Source: Streptomyces sp. MNU76 (GTDB lineage: Bacteria; Actinomycetota; Actinomycetes; Streptomycetales; Streptomycetaceae). Taken from it: a stretch of DNA of 64,000 nucleotides. Made by a program: the position numbers and the translations under genes. Positions 1 through 8,192 of this stretch are shown here, piece after piece (within the stretch, counting starts at the first letter, position 1; the number at the start of each line of letters is the position of its first letter). The stretch spans positions 248,001-312,000 of the forward strand of contig NZ_JAJKLK010000007.1 of assembly GCF_020982545.1 (NCBI RefSeq), given 5' to 3'. The notes beneath the pieces are model-generated. The model searched no databases. It was not told where the DNA came from and saw only the letters and a list, made by a program, of their open reading frames with translations.

Positions 1-219
1 GGCGTTCGCGCCTTCCTGGATGGCCGTCGCGATCTTCTTCATGCTGTCGGTGCCCTCGCCCGCCGCGAGCACCTGGCGCACCAGGATCCCGGCGACGACG
101 AGTGCTGCCAGGGCCACGACGCCGATCACCATGACGATGATCCGGTTGTCGTCGGTGAGCACCGCGGCTGCGAAGTTCGCGGTGTGGTCAAACCTTTGAG
201 GGGTAGAAAGCCCCGCCAT
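1..219 (-). CDS. hppA: Membrane-bound pyrophosphatase HppA, N-terminal part (runs off the window)
   Basis: The visible 73 residues start at an ATG whose complement lies at 217-219, with an AGGAGG-like site just upstream. They contain one hydrophobic segment (about residues 27-44) and then a run ending TAIQEGANA, typical of the first cytoplasmic stretch of proton- or sodium-pumping inorganic pyrophosphatases. The family hydrolyses PPi and moves H+ or Na+ across the membrane. The position downstream of bldG and its anti-sigma gene matches SCO3547-SCO3549 of S. coelicolor. The catalytic region lies outside the window, so the ion specificity cannot be read. Confidence 0.85.
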   Translation of the reverse strand, partial: MAGLSTPQRFDHTANFAAAVLTDDNRIIVMVIGVVALAALVVAGILVRQVLAAGEGTDSMKKIATAIQEGANA

Positions 220-261
220 TCGTCCTCCTTGACGCTTGGGCTGAGCTCAAGATGTGGACGG

Positions 262-290
262 ATTCTAGGGAGGTGAACCTGATCAAAACA
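262..290 (-). promoter_or_regulatory. Candidate hppA promoter
   Basis: On the minus strand TAGAAT (262-267) lies 17 bases downstream of TGTTTT (285-290), about 45 bases before the hppA start. The -10 match is good and the -35 match is weak. The whole 220-538 interval is AT-rich for this genome and holds no credible gene. Confidence 0.35.
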
Positions 291-482
291 GTGCGCGGGA
301 AACGGAATTGGCCTTCACATGCTCTTCAGCAAATGATCCGGACCCAACCACGCTACTCGAAAGAAGTAACGCCTCAAAGGCATTGACACTTGATCAATTA
401 TCACGCGAATGATCGTGAATCCCTTCACGAATTCCGGTGTTCCGATGAACAATGATCGGAATAAATTGCCGGAAAAACACGA

Positions 483-505
483 AGGGCCCTGCTCAGCAGG
501 GCCCT
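483..505 (-). terminator. Terminator of the bldG operon
   Basis: This is a perfect inverted repeat with 11-base arms (483-493 and 495-505). On the minus strand it is followed by a T-rich stretch (about 468-480). It lies 34 bases after the stop of the anti-sigma gene and before the hppA promoter region. Confidence 0.75.
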
Positions 506-538
506 CGCGGTACTACTTGAAACTGGGAGGATGCACGG

Positions 539-970
539 TCAGAGCACGACCGCGACCGACGGTGTCGTCGGCCAGGTCATGCGGATCAGGCCGCCGTTCT
601 CGCCGGCGGACACCTCCACGTCGTCGACGAGGCCGCTGATGACCGCGAGGCCCATGTCGTCCTCCTCGACTTCGGCGTCCGCCTCCCCGGCACCCGATGA
701 CCGGTCACCGGGGACGGCGTGCGGCGCCTCGTCGCCCACCTCGATGGAGAACTGCTTCTCCTCCTCGATCAGCGACACCCGCACCGGCGCCGAGATACCG
801 CTGCTCTGATGCAGTCCGACGGCACGGGTGCACGCCTCGCCGACGGCCAGCCTGACCTCGTCGAGGACGGCCTCGTCCACTCCGGCCCTGCGCGCCACCG
901 CTGCCGCCACCAGTCGGGCGGTCCTGACGTGCTCGGGCAGCGCGCTGAAGCGGAGTTCAACGGTGGCCAT
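539..970 (-). CDS. Anti-sigma factor, HATPase_c_2 family (BldG partner, SCO3548 orthologue)
   Basis: A 143-residue protein with the RsbW/SpoIIAB fold. The N-terminal half carries the helix ending GEACTRAV, at the position of the ATP-binding N box, and DDMGLAVISGLVDD (about residues 104-117) is the G1-type loop. In kinase-type anti-sigma factors the N box reads EAxTNAV; here the Mg-coordinating Asn is replaced by Arg. A central Asp/Glu/Gly-rich segment is extra. It is transcribed after bldG with a spacing of 107 bases, and in S. coelicolor the product of this gene binds BldG. The start is the ATG at 970, which is followed by the conserved first strand. Role: sequesters a sigma factor until BldG removes it. 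Confidence 0.88.
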   Translation of the reverse strand: MATVELRFSALPEHVRTARLVAAAVARRAGVDEAVLDEVRLAVGEACTRAVGLHQSSGISAPVRVSLIEEEKQFSIEVGDEAPHAVPGDRSSGAGEADAEVEEDDMGLAVISGLVDDVEVSAGENGGLIRMTWPTTPSVAVVL

Positions 971-1077
971 GCATCCCCCTCGGAACTACGGGCGTGCTGT
1001 CGGAAGGCCGGGCCGCACGGGCCCGGTCCTCCTCACTTGTCTGTGGCCGTCCGGGCACGGGGCCCGGACGGACGTGA

Positions 1078-1419
1078 TCAGTCAGTGGCCGCCACCGCTT
1101 CGTCGACCGAGGTGTGGATGGGGAACACCTTGGTCAGACCGGTGATGCGGAAGATCTTCAAAATCCGCTCCTGGTTGCACACCAGGCGCAGCGAGCCCTC
1201 ATGGGCCCGTACTCGCTTCAGGCCGCCCACCAGTACGCCGAGCCCGGTGGAGTCGAGGAAGTCGACGCCCTCCATGTCGACGACGAGGTGAAAACTCCCG
1301 TCGTTGACCAGCTCGACCAGCTGCTCACGCAGCTTGGGCGCGGTATAAACGTCGATTTCGCCACCGACCTCGACGACCGTACGATCGCCGACGGTACGGG
1401 TCGACAGGGACAGGTCCAC
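1078..1419 (-). CDS. bldG: Anti-sigma factor antagonist BldG
   Basis: A 113-residue STAS-domain protein starting at GTG 1419, with GGAGGA placed six bases upstream. The phosphorylation loop reads [13 protein letters not shown], and the Ser at residue 57 is the conserved phosphosite of SpoIIAA/RsbV proteins. In S. coelicolor BldG is needed for aerial mycelium and antibiotic production, and it acts by binding anti-sigma factors when unphosphorylated. It heads a two-gene operon with the anti-sigma gene. The promoters should lie between 1420 and about 1550, where the divergent helicase gene also begins. Confidence 0.97.
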   Translation of the reverse strand: MDLSLSTRTVGDRTVVEVGGEIDVYTAPKLREQLVELVNDGSFHLVVDMEGVDFLDSTGLGVLVGGLKRVRAHEGSLRLVCNQERILKIFRITGLTKVFPIHTSVDEAVAATD

Positions 1420-1502
1420 GGATCCTCCAGCACCTTGCTATCGAGCGTTCGCCCCTCGGGACACCTCGGCTTGAAAGCCCCCGGGACGGTTCGCCAGCCG
1501 CG

Positions 1503-3977
1503 ATGGCATTCAATCACTTACCGGCAGGCGTGCACGACGCCTTGGCCCCATTGTCCGTCACGCCGGTGACACACTCGATGCCGATGGCCAAGAATCACCG
1601 ATCCGATCGAACCCCGACGGACACCGCCTCCAGCCCCTCGCCGAGCACGGTCCTGGACCGGCTCGCCTCGGGGCCGAGCCGGGCTTCGCGCATCACTCAT
1701 ACGGAGCATGTGCCCCCACGTGCGGGTCGCCATGCCGTCTGGCCCGACCGGATCCGGCCGGAAGTGGTCGCCGCCGTACAGACCGCCGGAATCGAACATC
1801 CCTGGGCCCACCAGGCACGCGTCGCCGAGCACGCGCTGGACGGCGAATCGGTCGTGGTCGCCACCGGCACCGCCTCCGGCAAGTCGCTGGCCTACCTCGT
1901 CCCGGTCCTCTCCCGCCTCCTGGACGGCTCCGAGGCCCCCAACGGCCGTGGCGCGACCACGCTCTACCTGGCCCCCACCAAGGCCCTCGCGGCGGATCAG
2001 TGCCGAGCCGTGAAGGAACTTTCACAACCTCTCGGAAACGCCGTACGCCCCGCCGTGTACGACGGCGACACCCCCGTCGAGGAACGCGAGTGGGTCCGCC
2101 AGTACGCCAACTACGTCCTCACCAACCCCGACATGCTGCACCGGGGCATCCTCCCCTCCCACCCCCGCTGGTCCTCCTTCCTGCGCGCCCTGAAGTACGT
2201 CGTCATCGACGAGTGCCACACCTACCGGGGCGTCTTCGGCTCCCATGTCGCCCAGGTGCTCCGGCGCCTGCGCCGCCTGTGCGCCCGCTACGGCGCCGAG
2301 CCCGTCTTCCTCCTCGCCTCCGCCACCGCCGCAGAGCCCTCGGTCGCCGCCCACCGCCTCACCGGCGTCCCGGTCACCGAGGTCGCGGACGACGCCTCAC
2401 CCCGAGGTGAACTGGTGTTCGCCCTCTGGGAACCCCCGCTCACCGAGCTGCACGGCGAGAAGGGCGCGCCGGTACGCCGCACGGCAACCGCCGAGACCGC
2501 CGACCTGCTCACCGACCTCACCGTCCAGGGCGTCCGCTCGGTCGCCTTCGTCCGCTCCCGGCGCGGCGCGGAGCTGATCTCCGTGATCGCCCAGGAACGC
2601 CTCGCCGAGGTGGACCGCTCCCTCTCCCGCCGCGTCGCCGCATACCGCGGCGGCTACCTCCCCGAGGAACGCCGCGCCCTCGAACGCGCCCTCCACTCCG
2701 GCGAGCTCCTCGGCCTCGCCGCCACCACCGCCCTCGAACTCGGCGTCGACATCTCCGGCCTCGACGCCGTCCTCATCGCCGGCTACCCCGGCACCCGCGC
2801 CTCCCTGTGGCAGCAGGCCGGGCGCGCCGGACGCTCCGGCCAGGGCGCCCTCGCCGTCCTGATCGCCCGCGACGACCCGCTGGACACCTTCCTGGTCCAC
2901 CACCCCGAGGCCCTGTTCGACCGACCGGTGGAATCGACCGTCCTCGACCCCGACAACCCGTACGTCCTCGCCCCCCACCTCTGCGCCGCAGCCGCGGAAC
3001 TGCCCCTCACCGACGAGGACCTCGTCCTGTTCGGCCCCGCCTGCGAGGACCTCCTGCCGCAGCTGGAGGCGGCGAAACTGCTCCGCCGCCGGGCCAAGGC
3101 CTGGCACTGGACCCGCCGCGAACGGGCCGCCGACCTGGCCGACATCCGGGGCCAGGGCGGTCGCCCCGTCCAGGTCGTCGAGACCGGCACCGGCCGGCTC
3201 CTCGGCACGGTCGACGCGGGCGCCGCCCACACCACCGTCCACGAGGGCGCGGTCCATCTGCACCAGGGCCGCACCTACCTGGTCCGCGAACTGGACCTGG
3301 AGGACTCCGTCGCCCTCGTCCAACAAGCCGACCCGCCCTATTCGACGGTCGCCCGCGACACCACCGCCATCTCCGTCCTGGAGACCGACACCGAAGTCCC
3401 TTGGGGCGACGGCCGCTTGTGCTACGGCTCCGTCGAAGTCACCAACCAGGTCGTCTCGTTCCTCCGTCGCCGCCTCATCACCGGCGAGGTGCTCGGCGAA
3501 TCCAGACTCGACCTCCCTCCTCGTACGCTGCGCACCCGCGCCGTCTGGTGGACCGTCACCGAGGACCAGCTCGACGCGGCCCGGATCAACCCCGAGATCC
3601 TCGGCGGCGCCCTGCACGCCGCCGAGCACGCCTCGATCGGCATGCTTCCCCTCTTCGCGACCTGCGACCGCTGGGACATCGGCGGTGTCTCGGTCCCGCT
3701 CCACCCGGACACCCTGCTCCCGACGGTCTTCGTCTACGACGGCCATCCCGGCGGCGCCGGGTTCGCCGAGCGCGCCTTCCACACGGCCCGTGCCTGGCTC
3801 ACCGCCACCCGCCAGGCCATCGCCTCCTGCGAGTGCGACGCCGGCTGCCCTTCCTGCATCCAGTCCCCCAAGTGCGGCAACGGCAACGAACCGCTGCACA
3901 AACGGGGCGCCGTACGCCTCCTGACCGAGCTGCTGCGCACCGCGCCGGGGGCTCCGCCGGAGGGCCGGGTGCCTTAG
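1503..3977 (+). CDS. DEAD/DEAH-box helicase with C-terminal DUF1998 zinc site (MrfA/YprA/Hrq1-like)
   Basis: An 824-residue SF2 helicase. Walker A GTASGKS is at about 122-128 and motif II DECH at about 236-239. The RecA2 signature QQAGRAGR lies mid-protein. The C-terminal DUF1998 region ends in a Cys cluster, CECDAGCPSC plus a following CG pair. That order matches Bacillus MrfA, a mitomycin-damage repair helicase, and yeast Hrq1, so a 3'-5' DNA helicase with a role in crosslink repair is likely. The start is uncertain: ATG 1503 lacks a clear ribosome binding site, and an in-frame ATG lies at residue 28. It is divergent from bldG with overlapping upstream DNA. Confidence 0.9.
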   Translation: MAFNHLPAGVHDALAPLSVTPVTHSMPMAKNHRSDRTPTDTASSPSPSTVLDRLASGPSRASRITHTEHVPPRAGRHAVWPDRIRPEVVAAVQTAGIEHPWAHQARVAEHALDGESVVVATGTASGKSLAYLVPVLSRLLDGSEAPNGRGATTLYLAPTKALAADQCRAVKELSQPLGNAVRPAVYDGDTPVEEREWVRQYANYVLTNPDMLHRGILPSHPRWSSFLRALKYVVIDECHTYRGVFGSHVAQVLRRLRRLCARYGAEPVFLLASATAAEPSVAAHRLTGVPVTEVADDASPRGELVFALWEPPLTELHGEKGAPVRRTATAETADLLTDLTVQGVRSVAFVRSRRGAELISVIAQERLAEVDRSLSRRVAAYRGGYLPEERRALERALHSGELLGLAATTALELGVDISGLDAVLIAGYPGTRASLWQQAGRAGRSGQGALAVLIARDDPLDTFLVHHPEALFDRPVESTVLDPDNPYVLAPHLCAAAAELPLTDEDLVLFGPACEDLLPQLEAAKLLRRRAKAWHWTRRERAADLADIRGQGGRPVQVVETGTGRLLGTVDAGAAHTTVHEGAVHLHQGRTYLVRELDLEDSVALVQQADPPYSTVARDTTAISVLETDTEVPWGDGRLCYGSVEVTNQVVSFLRRRLITGEVLGESRLDLPPRTLRTRAVWWTVTEDQLDAARINPEILGGALHAAEHASIGMLPLFATCDRWDIGGVSVPLHPDTLLPTVFVYDGHPGGAGFAERAFHTARAWLTATRQAIASCECDAGCPSCIQSPKCGNGNEPLHKRGAVRLLTELLRTAPGAPPEGRVP

Positions 3978-4019
3978 TGCTCGGGGGTGCCCACCCAGGA
4001 AGCCGGGGTGCTGAGCGCC

Positions 4020-4514
4020 TCAGAGCTCGGGGGCGTCGGGGATCGGGCGGCTACCGGTCGTGTGTGGCTGGTCGCGCGGTTCCACGCGCCCATCGAGGGG
4101 CGCACCCGCGGGACCGTCCAGCGCGTTCGGTGGCCCCGCACGTGCCCTGGACTCGGCGGTGAGTGGGCCCATCGCCGAGGCGGCCGTGACGTCCGAGATC
4201 TCTCCCTGGAGCTCACAGCGCACCAGTCGGCTGCCCTGGGCCTCCGCCACCCGTTCCGCGGTCGTGCAGGCCCCCTCGGCGCCCTTGGTCCAGTGGTCTG
4301 CCGCCGCGAGGGCCGCGAGGTCGGCCGCCCCCTCCACCTGATGCCGGATCACCACGGCCTGGCCGAAGGCGAGTACGGCACCGAACACCGCGCACAGCAC
4401 CGCGATCGCCCCCACCGCCCAGACGGTCGCGGACCCTCTGTCCGAGCGAGCCCGCCGCTCCGGGACCGGACGGACGCCCCCGAACCGTCGGCCGAACCAC
4501 GACAACGCGCTCAC
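4020..4514 (-). CDS. TadE/TadG-like pseudopilin, last gene of the tad operon
   Basis: A 164-residue protein with a positively charged start, DRGSATVWAVGAIAVLCAVFG as the membrane helix (about 25-47) and then QVEGAADLAALAAAD. The last is the hallmark of Rv3654c-type and TadG-like secreted proteins, whose helix resembles prepilin leaders. The C-terminal third is Pro/Arg-rich and poorly conserved. It overlaps the upstream TadE gene by four bases (ATGA), so the two are translationally coupled. Probable role: minor component or assembly factor of the Flp-type pilus. Confidence 0.8.
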   Translation of the reverse strand: MSALSWFGRRFGGVRPVPERRARSDRGSATVWAVGAIAVLCAVFGAVLAFGQAVVIRHQVEGAADLAALAAADHWTKGAEGACTTAERVAEAQGSRLVRCELQGEISDVTAASAMGPLTAESRARAGPPNALDGPAGAPLDGRVEPRDQPHTTGSRPIPDAPEL

Positions 4515-4900
4515 CCGCCCGTCTCCCCCACCGTCTCCTCCGCGAGCGCCACGGCCGCGTGGCTGAGGTCGAGGCCCAGTCCGTCCGGCCCCGGCGCGCG
4601 GGCCGAGACCACGACGCGTACGAGATCACCCTCGCGGCCCACGCGCACCTCCGCCCCGTCCGGCGCCGTCTTCCGCGCCGTCGCCTCGACCGCCCCCGGC
4701 GGGTCCTGCCGGGCCGCTGCCCGGGCCCCGGCCCGGGCGGCGTCCACGACCTGGATCTGTGCGCAGGCGGCGAGCAGGGCCCACACGAGCGCTGTCGCGA
4801 ACAGCAGCATCACGGGCAGGGCCATGGCCGCCTCCGCCGTCACGAACCCGCCGTCGGCGCCCAGCGCCGCGCGAAGCCGACGCGGCTCACGCCCCGTCAT
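4511..4900 (-). CDS. TadE family pilus assembly protein
   Basis: A 129-residue protein. After a basic start, GFVTAEAAMALPVMLLF (about 19-35) is the prepilin-like segment of TadE, with Glu at the position expected for processing and pseudopilin assembly. A long hydrophobic helix follows, then QVVDAARAGARAAARQ and a beta-rich exported domain. It sits between the DUF4244 pilin, which it overlaps by 14 bases, and the TadG-like gene. The equivalent in M. tuberculosis is Rv3655c. Confidence 0.85.
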   Translation of the reverse strand: MTGREPRRLRAALGADGGFVTAEAAMALPVMLLFATALVWALLAACAQIQVVDAARAGARAAARQDPPGAVEATARKTAPDGAEVRVGREGDLVRVVVSARAPGPDGLGLDLSHAAVALAEETVGETGG

Positions 4901-5156
4901 TGAGGGCCCGCCCGACGATCTGCTGCAGCTCCGCCTGGACCTGTCCGCTGGTCACCACCTTGTACAGCACCGCGGCGAAGGCCACGGCCGCGATGATCCC
5001 CACCGCGTACTCGGAGGTCACCATCCCCGCGTCCCTCCGCGTCGCGCGCACCCGGCACAGCACGGCCGGCACCACCCGTACCCGCACCGTTTCCCGCACC
5101 GCTTCCACAGCCCGCATCACCTGCACTGCCTGTACTGCCTGTACTGCCTTGCGCAT
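4887..5156 (-). CDS. DUF4244 Flp-like pilin
   Basis: An 89-residue protein starting at ATG 5156, with GGGGG six bases upstream. The N-terminus carries tandem repeats of nine bases encoding a VQA-type motif. The core AGMVTSEYAVGIIAAVAFAA has a Gly before the cleavage site and Glu at +5 of the mature end, as in type IV/Flp prepilins, then one membrane helix and a short tail. It is probably the structural pilin of the locus (Rv3656c position). It lies in the same frame as, and is continuous with, the TadC reading frame upstream; no stop codon separates them. Confidence 0.75.
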   Translation of the reverse strand: MRKAVQAVQAVQVMRAVEAVRETVRVRVVPAVLCRVRATRRDAGMVTSEYAVGIIAAVAFAAVLYKVVTSGQVQAELQQIVGRALNDGA

Positions 5157-6080
5157 CTCAACCCCCTTGAGGCTCTGTTCCGTTGACCACTCGTCTGTCT
5201 CGTCCGTCCGCTGATCACCGCGGTTCGTCGTCGCCCGCTTCCGGTCCGCCCGGGCGGCCCCCGCGCAACACCCGCCGGCGTCCACCCCGTCACGGCCCAC
5301 CCCTCCCAACAGCCCGTCCGCCAACCCGATGACCACCGGCAGGACGCCCACCGCGATGAAGGCGGGCAGGAAGCACAGCCCCACCGGTGCGGTGACCATC
5401 ACGGCGGCCCGGCGGGCCCGCTCCGTCGCCGAGCGGCCCCGTTCGGCGCGGGCCTCGGCGGCCAGGCGGGCGACCGGTGAGGCCGCCGGTACCCCTGACT
5501 CGTCGGCGCGCTCCAGCAGCCGCGCCAGGGCTCCGGCGCCGGGCAGCGCCGCCAACGAGCGCCACGCTTCGGCCGGTTCTCCGCCGAGCCGCGCTTCCGC
5601 GGCCCCTCTGGCCAGCCGTTCGCCCACCGGTCCGCCGAGGGCCTCGCCCACGGCCTGCGCGGCCGCCACCGGGCTCGCCCCGGCCGTGATGCAGGCGGCC
5701 AGCAGGTCGGCCGCGAGGGGCAGTTGGCGTGCCGCCGCGGCGAGGTCGTGCTCCTCGCCCGGTTCGCCGCCCGCGCGCCGCGCCCTCCTCAGCCACTGCC
5801 AGGCCCCGGCCCCGGCGGCCAGCCCCAGCAGCAGGCCGACGAGTCCGCCGACGAGCACCCAACCGGCGCAGACCGCGCCGACGACCGGCAGCCATCGCCG
5901 TACAGCCCCCTGCGTCCAGAGGTTCCGCCGGGGCGGCTCGGCCGCCAGGGCGAGCACCGTGGTCAGCCGGGCGCGCAGCCTTCGCCGGTGTCGCGCGGCG
6001 TCGAACGCCCGGACCAGCCACCACAGCCCCACGATCACGGCGACGGTCACCCCCAGCCTGTGGACAAGCTCCCCGCTCAC
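4887..6080 (-). CDS. TadC-like type II/IV secretion F protein, reading frame continuous with the downstream pilin
   Basis: Residues 1 to about 260 form a TadC-type GspF protein: an N-terminal membrane helix, a second helix pair near 65-95, a cytoplasmic helical domain (LPLAADLLAACITAGASP), and a final hydrophobic pair around 225-258. The expected end is just after LADGLLGG. The frame instead continues through about 50 hydrophilic residues into the DUF4244 pilin, giving 397 codons. A TGA in the neighbouring frame at 5290-5292 would end TadC in the usual place if one base were missing from the C-rich run at 5297-5308. TadC and TadB form the inner-membrane platform for pilus assembly. The start overlaps the tadB stop by four bases. 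Confidence 0.75.
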   Translation of the reverse strand: MSGELVHRLGVTVAVIVGLWWLVRAFDAARHRRRLRARLTTVLALAAEPPRRNLWTQGAVRRWLPVVGAVCAGWVLVGGLVGLLLGLAAGAGAWQWLRRARRAGGEPGEEHDLAAAARQLPLAADLLAACITAGASPVAAAQAVGEALGGPVGERLARGAAEARLGGEPAEAWRSLAALPGAGALARLLERADESGVPAASPVARLAAEARAERGRSATERARRAAVMVTAPVGLCFLPAFIAVGVLPVVIGLADGLLGGVGRDGVDAGGCCAGAARADRKRATTNRGDQRTDETDEWSTEQSLKGVEMRKAVQAVQAVQVMRAVEAVRETVRVRVVPAVLCRVRATRRDAGMVTSEYAVGIIAAVAFAAVLYKVVTSGQVQAELQQIVGRALNDGA

Positions 6081-6889
6081 GCCGTCTCAGCTCCCCGCAC
6101 GATCCGCAGCGCCCACCACAGGCCCGCGCCCTCCAGCACGGCACCGACGAGCAGACAGCCCATCCCCGCCGTGCTGTGCAGCACCACGTGCAGGGGATCG
6201 GCGCCGAGCGCGGTCCCCAGCAGCAGGCCCAGCACCGGGAGCCCGGCCAGCATCACAGCCGTCGAGCGCGCGCCGGCCAACTGGGCACGCAGGTCCGCCC
6301 GCTGGTCACGCTCGGCGCGCAGAGCGCCCTCCAGCCGGTCGAGCCCGGCGGCCAGGCCCGCGCCTCGGTCGACGGCCACCCGCCAGCACGCGGCGAGCCC
6401 CGACAGCCCCTCGGCACCGGGCTGCCGCGCCGCGTCCACCAGGGCACCCGGCACGTCCCCGCCGAAGCGGGCCGCCGCCAGCACCACGGCATGGGACTCG
6501 CCCAGTCCGGCGGAGTCCCGCGCGGCCAGCGTCAACGCCTCGCCCGGCTGCCGCCCGGCCCGCACCTCCCCCGCGAGCGACGCGCACAGCGCGACCACGG
6601 CGTCGCACCGCCGCTCCCGGACCCGGCGTTCCTCCGCCGCCCGCCGCACCCGCCTCAGCAACGGCACCCCGGCCGCTCCCGCGACGACCGGCAGCACCGA
6701 CGCCCCGAGCACCGCGATCACCAGCCCGGCCACCGGCGCCCACCACTCGGCCCCCAGCGTCCGCACCCGGCCGACGACCCGTTTCCATCGCGGCGGCCCC
6801 ACCGCCGCGCCACCCGGCAACAACGACCGCGCCCGCCGCACCCGCGCGCCCTGCCCTCGTCCGACATCCAGGCCGCGGCCCCGGCACAC
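6077..6889 (-). CDS. TadB-like type II secretion F protein
   Basis: A 270-residue protein with a basic N-terminus, a hydrophobic pair at about 55-75, the GspF helical domain (LCASLAGEVRAGRQPGEAL) and a C-terminal hydrophobic pair (LAGLPVLGLLLGTALG and LLVGAVLEGAG). The GTG start at 6889 overlaps the tadA stop. It pairs with TadC as the polytopic platform on which the TadA ATPase acts. A start further into the gene is possible, because the first 40 residues are Arg/Gly-rich and not conserved in the family. Confidence 0.82.
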   Translation of the reverse strand: MCRGRGLDVGRGQGARVRRARSLLPGGAAVGPPRWKRVVGRVRTLGAEWWAPVAGLVIAVLGASVLPVVAGAAGVPLLRRVRRAAEERRVRERRCDAVVALCASLAGEVRAGRQPGEALTLAARDSAGLGESHAVVLAAARFGGDVPGALVDAARQPGAEGLSGLAACWRVAVDRGAGLAAGLDRLEGALRAERDQRADLRAQLAGARSTAVMLAGLPVLGLLLGTALGADPLHVVLHSTAGMGCLLVGAVLEGAGLWWALRIVRGAETA

Positions 6890-6890
6890 A

Positions 6891-8192
6891 TCACGGCCAC
6901 CACCCCGAGATCTCCCCGAGCCCCGTCACCGCCGCCCACTCCTTCCAGAAGGCCGCCAGCCCGGCCGTAGGTCTCATCCATCCGCCCGCCGTCCGGGCCT
7001 CCCATCCCGCCGGAGATCTCGTCCCCCGGCCGTGCGCCCCGCCCCGAAGCAGCCCCCGCAGCCGCTCCCAGCCCCGCTCGTGCACGAACGCCGCCTCGCC
7101 CCAGCGGAGGGCCGGCACGGTCACCACCAGCCCCGAACCGTCCCGCTCCAGCACATGCACCTCGTCGATCCGCCGTCGGCCGTCCCGGTCCCGTACGAGA
7201 TGCAGGACCACCGACAACGCGGCCGCCAGCTGGCTGTGCAGTGCGGCGCGGTCCAACCCCGCGGCCGTGCCGAGGGCCTCCAGACGGGCCGGCACCTGCC
7301 CCGCGGCATTGGCGTGGAGCGTTCCGCTGCCGCCCTCGTGGCCCGTGTTCAGGGCGGCCAGCAGGGCCACCACCTCCGGCCCCCGCACCTCGCCGACCAC
7401 CAGCCGGTCCGGGCGCATGCGCAGCGCCTGTCGCACCAGGTCCCGGAGCTCGACGAGGCCCACGCCCTCCTGGTTCGCCGGTCTCCCCTCCAGCCGCACC
7501 ACATGAGGATGGTCGGGCCGCAGCTCCGCCGAGTCCTCGGCCAGCACGATCCGCTCGCCGGGGTCGACCAGCCCGAGCAGCGCGCTCAGCAGGGTGGTCT
7601 TCCCGGTCCCCGTCCCGCCGCTGATGACGTACGACAACCGGGAGCGGATCAGCGCCCGCAGGACCCGGTCGCCGCCGGGCGGCACCGTGCCCGCCGCCAC
7701 CAGTTCGGCGAGGGTGAAGGCGCGCGGCCGGACGACCCGCAGGGACAGACAGGTGGAACCGACGGCCACCGGCGGGAGCACCGCGTGCAGCCGGGTGCCG
7801 TCCGGGAGCCGGGCGTCCACCCACGGTCGGGCGTCGTCCAGCCGGCGTCCGGCGACGGCCGCCAGGCGCTGCGCGAGGCGTCGTACGGCCGCCGCGTCCG
7901 GGAAGGAGATCCCGGTGAGCTCCAGACCGCCGCCCCGGTCCACCCAGACCCGGTCCGGGGCCGACACCAGCACGTCGGTGACCGAGGGATCGGCGAGCAG
8001 CGGCTCCAGCGGCCCGCTCCCCACCAGCTCCGACCGCAGCCGCTCGGCCGCCCCGAGCACCTCGGCGTCCCCGAGCACCCGCCCCCGCTCGCGCAGCGCC
8101 TGCGCCACGCGCGCGGGCGTCGGCTCGGCCCCGCTCTCGACGAGCCACTGCCGTACGCCGTCCAGCAGACCGTCGTCGGGCGTCCTGTTCAC
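6891..8192 (-). CDS. TadA/CpaF pilus-assembly ATPase
   Basis: A 433-residue secretion ATPase of the GspE/CpaF type. The N-terminal domain ends near residue 175. Walker A GGTGTGKTT is at about 192-200, the Asp box region is ERIVLAEDSAELRPDHPHVV, and the Walker B region is PDRLVVGEVRGPEVV with the family histidine box following. It hydrolyses ATP to drive pilin polymerisation. It overlaps the CpaE/Ssd gene by four bases and tadB by the TGATG junction. The M. tuberculosis counterpart is Rv3659c. Confidence 0.92.
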   Translation of the reverse strand: MNRTPDDGLLDGVRQWLVESGAEPTPARVAQALRERGRVLGDAEVLGAAERLRSELVGSGPLEPLLADPSVTDVLVSAPDRVWVDRGGGLELTGISFPDAAAVRRLAQRLAAVAGRRLDDARPWVDARLPDGTRLHAVLPPVAVGSTCLSLRVVRPRAFTLAELVAAGTVPPGGDRVLRALIRSRLSYVISGGTGTGKTTLLSALLGLVDPGERIVLAEDSAELRPDHPHVVRLEGRPANQEGVGLVELRDLVRQALRMRPDRLVVGEVRGPEVVALLAALNTGHEGGSGTLHANAAGQVPARLEALGTAAGLDRAALHSQLAAALSVVLHLVRDRDGRRRIDEVHVLERDGSGLVVTVPALRWGEAAFVHERGWERLRGLLRGGAHGRGTRSPAGWEARTAGGWMRPTAGLAAFWKEWAAVTGLGEISGWWP

